Below the pieces are notes generated by a model. That model was not told where the DNA came from. It was given only the letters and a program-made list of their open reading frames with translations, and searched no databases. A DNA stretch of 64,000 nucleotides from UBA5314 sp964635975 (GTDB lineage: Bacteria; Bacillota; Syntrophomonadia; Syntrophomonadales; Syntrophomonadaceae), in contig CAZWPO010000017.1 of assembly GCA_964635975.1 (NCBI GenBank), forward strand, positions 1-64,000, in the 5' to 3' direction. The position numbers and the translations under genes are program-made. Shown piece after piece: positions 16,651-24,334 of the stretch. Numbering within the stretch: the first letter of the stretch is position 1; each line of letters starts with the position of its first letter.

Positions 16651-17856
16651 TTATATATCCCTCGTCCACAGTGAAGCCATCGCAGCACCGCCGCCTACGC
16701 AAAGCGATGCTCCGCCTTTCGTCAATCCCAGCCGTTCCATTTCATAGTACAGGCTGACCACGATTCTCAAACCAGTGCAGCCCACCGGATGACCCAGGGC
16801 TATTCCCGAACCGTTATGGTTTACTTTATCGAGAGTCAGATCCATTCCGTAGTCCTTTTTGAGCTGTCTTCCCACACCCAGCCACTGGGCGGCAAAAGCC
16901 TCGTTTATCTCCCAGTACTCAACATCCTTGAAATCCCAACCGGCCTGTTTCAGGCACTTGGGAATAACTACCGCTGGTCCAAGACCCATGATTGGAGGAG
17001 CCACGCCCTCTGAACAGACATTGACCAGTTTCATCAAAGGCTTTATCCCCATCTCTTCAGCTTTCTTCTTGGACATCAGTATGGCCGCAGCTGCCCCGTC
17101 GTTGATTCCGGAGGCATTTCCCGCCGTCACCACCCCGCCCTTTTTGAAAGCCGACGGCAGTTTGGCAAGGGCTTCCATCGAAGCGTTGGCAATCATGTGC
17201 TCATCAGTTACATATTCGATCGGGCCCTTTTTGGTCTTAATCTCGACAGGTACTATTTCACGTAAAAACGTGCCTTCCTGCACCGCCTTGCTGGCTCTCA
17301 TATGGCTGATCAAGGCCAGCTCATCGCAGTCTTCTCTGGTTATACCGTACATATCGGCAACATTTTCTGCGGTGAGGCCCATGTGGCCGGGGACTTGCTC
17401 ATCTACCAGACCATCGAATAGCATGGCGTCTTCCACTTTGCCCGGGCCAAGGCGGTATCCATCGCGTGCCCCCAGCAGTAAGTGCGGCACCCTGGTCATA
17501 TTTTCTGTGCCTATTATCAGCCCGATTTCCGTTTTACCCAGCATTATGTTATGGGCAGCGATTTCTAAAGCCCGCATCCCGGAAGCACAGTTTTGGTGTA
17601 CGTTGACTGAACTGCTTCGGGGATCCATTCCTAATCTCATGGCCACCTGCCGGGCTGGCAGTGATCCTTCCCCATGGGGGAATACTTCCGCCAGGCATAT
17701 TTCATCGATTATATCTGCCTGGATTCCCGCCCGGGTAATTGCTCCCTTGCCTGCTGTCATAGCCAGCTGACGGGCCGACACATCCTTCAGGCTTCCGAAA
17801 AATTTGCCGATGGCTGTCCGGCAAGCGCTGACCATTACGACTTCATTTAGCGACAT
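16651..17856 (-). CDS. Acetyl-CoA acetyltransferase (thiolase)
   Basis: A 401-residue biosynthetic/degradative thiolase that cleaves acetoacetyl-CoA with CoA to two acetyl-CoA, or the reverse. C90 (NQNCASGM) is the acylated nucleophile, H356 (GHPVGCTG) and C386 (CVGGGA) complete the site, and NEAFA is intact. The ATG at 17856 follows GGGAGG; an upstream in-frame start at 17874 would precede the site and is rejected. It is 42 bp downstream of hbd and 26 bp upstream of the acyl-CoA dehydrogenase, inside one operon. Confidence 0.94.
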   Translation of the reverse strand: MSLNEVVMVSACRTAIGKFFGSLKDVSARQLAMTAGKGAITRAGIQADIIDEICLAEVFPHGEGSLPARQVAMRLGMDPRSSSVNVHQNCASGMRALEIAAHNIMLGKTEIGLIIGTENMTRVPHLLLGARDGYRLGPGKVEDAMLFDGLVDEQVPGHMGLTAENVADMYGITREDCDELALISHMRASKAVQEGTFLREIVPVEIKTKKGPIEYVTDEHMIANASMEALAKLPSAFKKGGVVTAGNASGINDGAAAAILMSKKKAEEMGIKPLMKLVNVCSEGVAPPIMGLGPAVVIPKCLKQAGWDFKDVEYWEINEAFAAQWLGVGRQLKKDYGMDLTLDKVNHNGSGIALGHPVGCTGLRIVVSLYYEMERLGLTKGGASLCVGGGAAMASLWTRDI

Positions 17857-17898
17857 AAAGATAACCTCCCTCAAATAAATTATTTGTAATTACTATCT

Positions 17899-18753
17899 TT
17901 ATTTACTGTAATCATAAAACCCGCGGCCGCTCTTCATTCCAAGGTGACCGGCGCGAACCTTCTGTTTCAACGCCAGTGAAGGGCGATACTTCGAATCCCC
18001 GAATTCACGCCAGTAATACTCACAGACATTCAACAGCACATCAATGCCGACCATGTCGCAGAGCGCCAGCGGTCCGATGGGCATATTGGCTCCAAGCTTC
18101 ATAGCTTTGTCGATCTCCTCCACTGTGGCCACCCCGTCTTGATAGGCAAATGCCGCCTCGTTCAAGTAGGGAACCAGAAGACGATTGACAATAAAGCCCG
18201 GGCATTCTTTGGCTCTCACGGGCTCCTTGCCAATCTTTACGCACAGTTCCATGATGGTATTCACGGATGCATCGGTGGCTTCCGCGCCAGGGATTACCTC
18301 TACTAATTTCATGACCGGTACGGGATTAAAGAAGTGCATTCCTACGACCTTGTCTGCTCTATTGGTGGCCGTGGCTATCTCGGTTATACTTAATGCGGAT
18401 GTATTCGAAGACAAAATCGTTTCCGGCCTGCATATTTCATCGAGTTCGCGAAAAACCTTTTTCTTAATTTCCATATTTTCAACAATAGCTTCTATGATTA
18501 CGTCACATTCTGAAAAATCAAAATTGCTCACCCCGGTTGAGATCAGTGCCAGGCGATCGGCCTTGCCTGCTTCGTCTAATTTCCCCTTTTCTACGGCCTT
18601 CTGCCAGGCTTTATCTATGCCCTTTACGGCTTTGCTTATCATAGCCTGGTCCACATCTACCAGTACGGCATTCAATCCTGCCTCAACACAGACCTGGGCA
18701 ATCCCAGCCCCCATGGTCCCTGCTCCTAAAACTCCGACCTTTTTGATTTCCAT
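17899..18753 (-). CDS. hbd: 3-hydroxybutyryl-CoA dehydrogenase
   Basis: A 284-residue NAD(P)-dependent enzyme interconverting 3-hydroxybutyryl-CoA and acetoacetyl-CoA. The Rossmann loop is LGAGTMGAGIAQV. Catalytic residues of the family are seen as S119, H140 (VGMHFFNPVPVMKLVEV), E152 and N190 (GFIVNRLL). Length is standard. The ATG at 18753 follows GGGGGAGGT. It is the promoter-proximal gene of the operon, with a sigma-54 type promoter about 100 bp upstream. No enoyl-CoA hydratase gene is in the operon, so crotonase must come from elsewhere. Confidence 0.94.
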   Translation of the reverse strand: MEIKKVGVLGAGTMGAGIAQVCVEAGLNAVLVDVDQAMISKAVKGIDKAWQKAVEKGKLDEAGKADRLALISTGVSNFDFSECDVIIEAIVENMEIKKKVFRELDEICRPETILSSNTSALSITEIATATNRADKVVGMHFFNPVPVMKLVEVIPGAEATDASVNTIMELCVKIGKEPVRAKECPGFIVNRLLVPYLNEAAFAYQDGVATVEEIDKAMKLGANMPIGPLALCDMVGIDVLLNVCEYYWREFGDSKYRPSLALKQKVRAGHLGMKSGRGFYDYSK

Positions 18754-18849
18754 TAAGTTACCTCCCCCTTTTTGTCTATCTGTTTTATCCTCTTTGTAGA
18801 GCCTTACAAAGTTGCTTTGGCAGACATCACCCCCTTTAGCTGATTACTG

Positions 18850-18867
18850 AGCAATAAACATACCAAT
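18850..18867 (-). promoter_or_regulatory. Sigma-54 promoter of the beta-oxidation operon
   Basis: On the minus strand TTGGTATGTTTATTGCT shows the diagnostic GG (18864-18863), exactly 10 nt, then GC (18852-18851). It matches the -24/-12 consensus at TTGG-A-G and TTGCT. The expected start of transcription is near 18839, leaving a leader of about 85 nt before hbd. A sigma-54 activator gene lies immediately upstream. Confidence 0.7.
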
Positions 18868-18875
18868 ATCTGCCC

Positions 18876-18908
18876 ATAAAAAAAAGCCCTGAATATAGGG
18901 CTTTTTCT
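18876..18908. terminator. Bidirectional terminator between activator gene and operon
   Basis: AAGCCCT at 18884-18890 and AGGGCTT at 18897-18903, with A-rich and T-rich flanks on either side. It ends the minus-strand activator transcript just before the -24 element of the operon promoter, insulating the two. Confidence 0.88.
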
Positions 18909-19077
18909 ATCATTCACACTTGAGCCGGTTTTCGTTTCTGTCGCAGGACTGCTACGGTCGAAGAAAACTATGGGCGCTAAAGCTGTGTGGCAGCAATGCA
19001 AATGTGGTGCAGAACTGACATCGATTTTGACGGGTTACCACGTAAATAATGCCTGCTTTAGAGGGTATGACACAGAT

Positions 19078-20442
19078 TTATACTGGAAAAGCATACTTTT
19101 TGAGTTTGCGATATAGAGTTGTGCGATCGATCCCGAGCAGCCTGGCGGCACTAATAATATCATCGTTTACTTCCAGCAATGCCTTCTTTATTACCTGCCG
19201 CTCGAAATCTTCAGTAATTGATTTAAGATCTTTCGTTTCATCGAAGTCCACCGGTATATCAAAGTCGGTGTTTAAAAAGCCAAAATGCTTCCGGCTCAAT
19301 ATCGAGCTGCTCTCCATATCCGCAATAATCATTGCTCTTTCCATCACATTTTCCAGCTCTCGGACATTGCCCGGCCACTGGTACTGTTCCAAGGACTTGA
19401 GCGCTTTTTCACTCACTTCTTTTATATCCACGTGTAGACGTTTATTTAATTTTTTCAAAAAATGTATTATCAACAACGGTATGTCTTCTTTTCGGGCACG
19501 AAGAGGAATCATCTCCAAATTAAACACATTGAGCCGGAAATACAGATCCTGCCGGAATGAGCTCTGACTTACCATTTTACCAAGATCACGGTTGGTAGCG
19601 GCAATCACTCTCACATCCAGGGAAATCGGGCGGCTGCCTCCTATCCTCTCTACTTCCTGTTCCTGGAGAGCGACCAGCAGCTTGCTCTGCATTCCATAGG
19701 ACATCTCCGCGATCTCATCCAGAAAAATTGTGCCTCCTTGCGCCAGTTCAAACTTGCCAGGTTTACCACCTTTTCGCGCACCCGTATAGGCACCTTCTTC
19801 ATATCCGAATAGTTCGGCTTCAAGAAGATTCTCGGGTATTGCCGCACAGTTGACCCTGATAAAGGGATTGTGAGATCGACTGCTCCGGTTATGTATCGAG
19901 TTGGCCAGAAGTTCTTTTCCGGTTCCACTTTCCCCGGTGATCAGAACCGTGGTGTCGGGATGGTTGGCAATCTGCCGCGCCAATGCTATCGTATTGCAAA
20001 ATTCCGGGCTGTTTCCCACCAGATCGTCGAAATTGTATTTGGCCTGATGCAGAGTGCTGACCTCGCTCTTGTACATTTTTAGTTCTGCAATCAAACTTTC
20101 TATGGTTTCTCTGGCATCCAGTATGTCCAAAAAGACACTATAGGCAAAAACGCCTATTACTTTCCCGTCTTGAAATATGGGAATCGATGATGCGATCATA
20201 TTGCGCCCTTTTACTCTCCAGTTGTATGCGCAAATAGCATCACCTGTCTCCAGCACCTTGAGCGTTCGTGTTTGGGGAGAGATCTCCAAAATGGATTTAC
20301 CGATAACATCTTTTCTTTCCATTTCGATTATTTTTAAATAGGTTTCATTGATGTAGACTATACGTCCTTGATGATCGATAATATATCCGGCAATATAGCG
20401 GTTCTGATCAATAATATCTTTATACACCCTCTCGATATCCAT
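19078..20442 (-). CDS. Sigma-54-dependent activator, PAS-AAA+-HTH (Fis type)
   Basis: A 454-residue enhancer-binding protein that would use ATP to open sigma-54 promoters. A PAS domain (about 10-110, YIAGYIIDHQGRIVYINET) probably senses a ligand or redox state. The AAA+ domain has Walker A GESGTGKE, the sigma-54 contact loop as GAYTGA in place of the commoner GAFTGA, Walker B GTIFLDEIAEM and the arginine-rich sensor RQDLYFRLNVF. A Fis-type HTH ends the protein (ISAARLLGIDRTTLYRKL). The ATG at 20442 follows GGGGGAG. Its position upstream of the operon makes the beta-oxidation genes its likely target. Confidence 0.92.
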   Translation of the reverse strand: MDIERVYKDIIDQNRYIAGYIIDHQGRIVYINETYLKIIEMERKDVIGKSILEISPQTRTLKVLETGDAICAYNWRVKGRNMIASSIPIFQDGKVIGVFAYSVFLDILDARETIESLIAELKMYKSEVSTLHQAKYNFDDLVGNSPEFCNTIALARQIANHPDTTVLITGESGTGKELLANSIHNRSSRSHNPFIRVNCAAIPENLLEAELFGYEEGAYTGARKGGKPGKFELAQGGTIFLDEIAEMSYGMQSKLLVALQEQEVERIGGSRPISLDVRVIAATNRDLGKMVSQSSFRQDLYFRLNVFNLEMIPLRARKEDIPLLIIHFLKKLNKRLHVDIKEVSEKALKSLEQYQWPGNVRELENVMERAMIIADMESSSILSRKHFGFLNTDFDIPVDFDETKDLKSITEDFERQVIKKALLEVNDDIISAARLLGIDRTTLYRKLKKYAFPV

Positions 20443-21075
20443 ATATCTCCCCCTCATGGCATCGATCACCAATATAGCGTTGTATTATCAATCTCTGACC
20501 AGGTTAAAATAAGAGGTGTTTTTCTCTAAATCTAAGATAATTAAGTAAAGTGCAGACCATATAGTTTTAAATAATTTTTCGCTATATCGATACCAGACTC
20601 CTTCAACTATTTTTCAATAATTGTTAAGAACCGCTATGGTTTAAAGGATGAGAAATCCAGCAACCTTTCAGAGCTATTTATTCTTATCACTTGCTTGTCT
20701 TTCTCCTCTATGACAAACACCTTTCCACTCGGGAGTTTTGTGGTTATAAAATGTTGGTTGGATTATGGACATGAAGAGTTGAGAATAAGACATGAACAGC
20801 TATAATCATACTGCAAATCGATATTTGCAGAAGAATATCGAAAATACGGCCAAGAGATTTCTTAAATTGATTAAATCATCTTATAAAAAATTTCATTACA
20901 CTGCAAGACTAATGTATACTATAGATAATATCCTTCTTGTTTTGCATCTTATCTGAAATCTTTTTCTAATGTCTGCTACTACCTACTGCCGAAGTTATTG
21001 CAAGCATTTTTATCCGACTATGAGATCTGATTCCTCCCCCATCTCAAGCCGTTTTCTGGCCAGGAGGTTTCTACA
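20443..21075. other. Long AT-rich intergenic region with a palindrome
   Basis: About 630 bp between divergent genes. It holds a dyad, CTGCAAAT-CGAT-ATTTGCAG at 20811-20830, that could be an operator. Several AT-rich -10-like boxes occur (for example TATACTATAGATAAT near 20913). One 54-codon open frame at 20792-20956 has no convincing ribosome binding site and is not called. Confidence 0.5.
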
Positions 21076-21783
21076 ATGGACGGTATACTTGTTCAACTCA
21101 GTGACATCAAGAAAACCTATTACGGGGCAGGTGCTCCAGTGCAGGCTTTGCGCTCGATAACCATGCAGGTTTTCATCGGAGAAATGCTGGCCATCATGGG
21201 GGCTTCAGGAAGCGGTAAATCGACCCTCATGAATCTCCTCGGCTGCCTGGACAAACCAGATTCGGGAACCTATATATTTGCCGGTGAGGACATTATGACA
21301 CTGGACAAAAACCAGCTCGCCCACTTTCGCAATAAACTGATAGGCTATGTTTTTCAGCATTTCAATCTGCTCGGCAGAGCAACCGCACTGGAAAACGTCT
21401 GCCTGCCTTTGAATTATGCAGGAGTACCCGTAAAAGAGCGAGAGAACCGGGGCATGGAGATGCTAAAGCTGGTGGGCTTGGAGGGTCGCGAGCACCATCT
21501 GCCCAATCAGCTTTCCGGTGGCCAGCAGCGGGTAGCCATTACCCGAGCATTGATTAATGAACCCATTCTTCTGCTAGCTGATGAACCCACCGGCGCTCTT
21601 GATACCCGCACCAGTGCAGACATCATGACTTTGCTGCAGGACCTGCACAGTTCGCACGGCCTTACGGTCGTAATAGTCACCCATGAAGCACATATTGCCC
21701 AATACTGCCAGCGTATAATTACCCTCAGCGACGGTGTCGTACTCCAAGAAGAAATAATACCCGAGTTCATGCCATGCAAATAG
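21076..21783 (+). CDS. ABC transporter ATP-binding protein (LolD/MacB type), no partner gene
   Basis: A 235-residue ATPase of the MacB/LolD/FtsE-like family that drives extrusion or mechanotransmission via an FtsX-like permease. Walker A is GASGSGKST (42-50), the Q-loop is FQHFNLL, Walker B is ILLLADEPTGALD and the H-loop is VTHEAH. The signature reads LSGGQQRVAITRA, one residue shorter than the usual LSGGQxQRVAIARA. No permease follows: the gene is single, with its own terminator. It starts after AGGAGG. It may serve a permease elsewhere or be a relic; the shortened signature raises doubt about activity. Confidence 0.88.
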   Translation: MDGILVQLSDIKKTYYGAGAPVQALRSITMQVFIGEMLAIMGASGSGKSTLMNLLGCLDKPDSGTYIFAGEDIMTLDKNQLAHFRNKLIGYVFQHFNLLGRATALENVCLPLNYAGVPVKERENRGMEMLKLVGLEGREHHLPNQLSGGQQRVAITRALINEPILLLADEPTGALDTRTSADIMTLLQDLHSSHGLTVVIVTHEAHIAQYCQRIITLSDGVVLQEEIIPEFMPCK

Positions 21784-21812
21784 AATAACACTACTCCTCT
21801 TCATATATATCT

Positions 21813-21844
21813 AAAGGGAGCGATTTTATCGCTCCCTTTTTGTC
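21813..21844. terminator. Strong terminator after the ABC ATPase gene
   Basis: AAAGGGAGCGA and TCGCTCCCTTT form an 11-bp perfect stem with a 5-nt loop, followed by a T-run on the plus strand and AAAG-rich sequence before it, so it could serve both strands (ubiX ends at 21898). Confidence 0.93.
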
Positions 21845-21897
21845 GTTAACACACCTATTAATCTGAAAATGCAGCTTCCCGGCAAATCACGAAATAC

Positions 21898-22494
21898 CTA
21901 GCGGGGCAGCGAGGGCAATGCTGATTCCCTATCCCCGCCGCCCTGCCAGGGTTTGAATCTCATATGATCGAGGCCGAACTGCATCAGGACTTTGCCTATG
22001 ATATGTTCAACCTGGTCCTGTATGCTCCGGGGATGATTATAGAAGGTCAGTACCGGAGGTACTATCGTGCAACCGCATTCGGCGGCCTCCAGCAGGTTCT
22101 TCAAGTGAATTTTACTGAGTGGGGTTTCCCTGGGAACCAGTACCACCCGGCGGTTCTCTTTCAGGCAAACATCGGCGGCCCTGACCAGCAAATTATCTGC
22201 ATAGCCGTGGGCGATAGCAGCCAGAGTTTTCATGCTGCAGGGGATAATCACCATGCCGTCGGTCTTAAAAGATCCGCTGGAAATTGAAGCGGCCATGTTC
22301 TTTTCATCGTGATAATGATCGGATAATGCTATCAGGTCTCCGATCTCCATATCAGTTTCGGCGGCTAGAGTCATTCTAGCGCCTGCCGATACCACTAGAT
22401 GGGTTTCACAATCCGGTTGGCAGCGTAAGGCCTTTAACATTTGGACTCCCAGTATGGCTCCACTGGCTCCCGATATCCCCACAATTATCCTCAT
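21898..22494 (-). CDS. ubiX: UbiX-type flavin prenyltransferase
   Basis: A 198-residue enzyme that prenylates FMN to make prFMN, the cofactor of UbiD decarboxylases. The FMN-binding loop GISGASGAILGVQML is at the N-terminus and the conserved IIPCSMKTLAAIAHGYADNLLVRAADV and LVPRETPLSKIHLKNL blocks are present. The C-terminus carries a short Gly/Pro-rich extension. It is the last gene of a thiolase-ubiD-bsdD-ubiX unit, directly supplying cofactor to the UbiD in the same operon. The ATG at 22494 is favoured over TTG at 22497. In phenolic acid decarboxylase systems this gene is called subunit B. Confidence 0.94.
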   Translation of the reverse strand: MRIIVGISGASGAILGVQMLKALRCQPDCETHLVVSAGARMTLAAETDMEIGDLIALSDHYHDEKNMAASISSGSFKTDGMVIIPCSMKTLAAIAHGYADNLLVRAADVCLKENRRVVLVPRETPLSKIHLKNLLEAAECGCTIVPPVLTFYNHPRSIQDQVEHIIGKVLMQFGLDHMRFKPWQGGGDRESALPSLPR

Positions 22495-22567
22495 CAATGT
22501 CTGCCCCCTTTCCGCTTTGATATACGTTCTCCTTCGGTAAATTTGCAGGTGGCTGTTTGTAGACCTG

Positions 22568-22792
22568 CTATTTTTTAAGCTCAGGGATGGGAGGGATGAT
22601 ATCCAGCAAAGCTATCTTGGCTGGATCTATCTTGAAGCGCTTGTCATATTTTGCAGGGTCGGTGATCTCATCACTCTCGGTCGACCTCCACGAGAAATTG
22701 CAGGTATTGCAGATATACACTTCCCATGCATCATCTTTGGGAGCCTTCGCCATCAATTCGGCGGTATTCGAATCACAACGCGGACATATCAT
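22568..22792 (-). CDS. BsdD-like subunit D of a hydroxyarylic acid decarboxylase
   Basis: A 74-residue zinc-ribbon-like protein. MICPRCDS and YICNTCNFSWRSTE supply two CxxC pairs, followed by the conserved DPAKYDKRFKIDPAKI. This pattern and length match BsdD/VdcD/ShdD, the small subunit found with UbiX and UbiD homologs in non-oxidative decarboxylases of phenolic acids. Its role there is needed for activity but is poorly understood. The ATG at 22792 lies 4 bp after the ubiD stop, with GGGAGG inside the ubiD end. The longer frame to 22825 is rejected because it overlaps ubiD and ignores that site. Confidence 0.9.
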   Translation of the reverse strand: MICPRCDSNTAELMAKAPKDDAWEVYICNTCNFSWRSTESDEITDPAKYDKRFKIDPAKIALLDIIPPIPELKK

Positions 22793-22796
22793 GATA

Positions 22797-24224
22797 TTAC
22801 CTCCCTCCCATCTCTCTAATAGCATTCTTTAAATAGTTAGTCCAGAATTCTGTCTTGACCGGGATATCCAGCAGTTCGGTTTCCCTCCCTACATCGGGCG
22901 CTACCGGAGTCGTAGCATCTATGATCAGTTTGGTGTGCATGCCCGCCGGTTCTGACGAGGGATCTAAAGGCATGCCCGGCGCCCAGGGGATCAAAATTAC
23001 ATCTTTGGAAGGGCGCACCCGGGTGGTGAGCGCCCACATCACCTGGGGCAGGTTGAAGGGATCCACGAACTCATCTACGATAATTACTATTTTGGAATAT
23101 GGCATGCCATGTGGAGTAGACAGGAGCCTCATGGCTACTGCTTTGCCATAGCCCCCCAAGCGAGATTTGGTTGAAACAATGACTCCAATGCCGTGAGTAT
23201 ACATGGCATTGACTGCTTCCACCTCCGGGAAATCACGCTTGAGCTGCCGGTATAGAGGCAGGCTGGTATTTAAAGCCAGCAGGTAGTCGATCTCAGTCCA
23301 GGGCATCCCCAGGTAAAGGTTTTCAAATATAGGGTTCACCCGGTGGGTTATGGTGTGGATCTTCACTTCAGGCTGGCGGCGGGCTCCGGAATAACTACCC
23401 GGGAACTCACCGAAAGGCCCTTCAATGTATCTCTCGCGCGGTATGATGTAGCCTTCCAGGATGATCTCACTGCGGGCCGGAATGTTCAGGTCTCCCACCT
23501 CGGTCTTGGTCAGCTCGATAGGTTCTCCTTTCAGCGCTCCGGCAAAATCATATTCGGACTGCACGTACTCGATAGGGGTGCTGCCCATAAAGCTCAAAAC
23601 CGGATCATTTCCTATGCATATGGCTATGGGCAGTGGCTCACCTCTTTCTTCTGCCTTGCGCAAGTGTATCCCTATGTCGTGAAAAGGCAGCGGCTGGATC
23701 CCCAGGCGGTCCTTGCCTTTGACCTGGATGCGGTAGATGCCCACATTCTCTTTATCGAGGTTGTCGGGCTCATCGATGTCTTTGCTGATAATGAGCGCCT
23801 TGGACAAGTAAAAACCGCCGTCATGCTTGTTGATGCGGAAAAGCGGCAGCAGCTCAAACAGATTGATATCCCCGGTGATCTTCACTTCTTTACAGGGTGC
23901 ATCATCGACCCATACGGGTTTAACGGGATAATCCGACCATAGTTTGTCGAGTGCAAAGAACTGGTCTTTTATAGAAGTATCTTTGGGCAGCCCCAGCATC
24001 AAGGCGTGATTCTGCCAGGACCCCTGAACGTTCAGCACAACGCTGTTATAGTAGCCTTTTACCTTCTCTATAAAAACGGCAGGTCCATTCTCCAGATTGG
24101 GAGCCGCTCTCCCAATAGCGCTCAAATCGGGCTCGGGCATCAGCTCCTCTTTTATCCTCACCAGCTGATTCTCCGATTCAAGCAGGGCTAAAAACTCTCG
24201 CAGATCTTTATAGGCCAATTTCAT
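22797..24224 (-). CDS. UbiD-family prFMN-dependent decarboxylase
   Basis: A 475-residue cytoplasmic (de)carboxylase that uses prenylated FMN. The catalytic trio of the family can be placed at R165 (NVGIYRIQVKG), E268 and E273 (IEGPFGEF), spaced as in fungal Fdc. The presence of a BsdD-like subunit and UbiX points to a three-part hydroxyarylic acid decarboxylase (BsdC/subunit C type) acting reversibly on a hydroxybenzoate-like compound. The substrate is not fixed by sequence. It follows a thiolase-like gene by 110 bp containing a GC-rich hairpin. Confidence 0.92.
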   Translation of the reverse strand: MKLAYKDLREFLALLESENQLVRIKEELMPEPDLSAIGRAAPNLENGPAVFIEKVKGYYNSVVLNVQGSWQNHALMLGLPKDTSIKDQFFALDKLWSDYPVKPVWVDDAPCKEVKITGDINLFELLPLFRINKHDGGFYLSKALIISKDIDEPDNLDKENVGIYRIQVKGKDRLGIQPLPFHDIGIHLRKAEERGEPLPIAICIGNDPVLSFMGSTPIEYVQSEYDFAGALKGEPIELTKTEVGDLNIPARSEIILEGYIIPRERYIEGPFGEFPGSYSGARRQPEVKIHTITHRVNPIFENLYLGMPWTEIDYLLALNTSLPLYRQLKRDFPEVEAVNAMYTHGIGVIVSTKSRLGGYGKAVAMRLLSTPHGMPYSKIVIIVDEFVDPFNLPQVMWALTTRVRPSKDVILIPWAPGMPLDPSSEPAGMHTKLIIDATTPVAPDVGRETELLDIPVKTEFWTNYLKNAIREMGGR

Positions 24225-24267
24225 CCCTTCTTTCTTGTTATTGAAGTCGCTTCATCAAAGGATTCCG

Positions 24268-24289
24268 GCAGCGGGTTCGCACCCGCTGC
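24268..24289. repeat. GC-rich intercistronic hairpin
   Basis: GCAGCGGGT-TCGC-ACCCGCTGC, a perfect 9-bp stem between the thiolase-like gene and ubiD. No T-run follows on the minus strand, so it is more likely an mRNA stability or processing element, or a partial terminator, than a full stop. Confidence 0.65.
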
Positions 24290-24334
24290 GCATACGGATA
24301 AGGGGGACGGGAATGCTTTAGGATACTGTTTCAC

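Noticed and set aside
18904..19077. Possible activator sites upstream of the hbd promoter (for example TTTTCG...CGAAGAAAA)
   Set aside because: Imperfect, with an inserted base and wide spacing; not comparable with the paired palindromes of the second unit.
20792..20956. 54-codon plus-strand frame in the long gap
   Set aside because: No convincing ribosome binding site, AT-driven composition and an unfamiliar translation.
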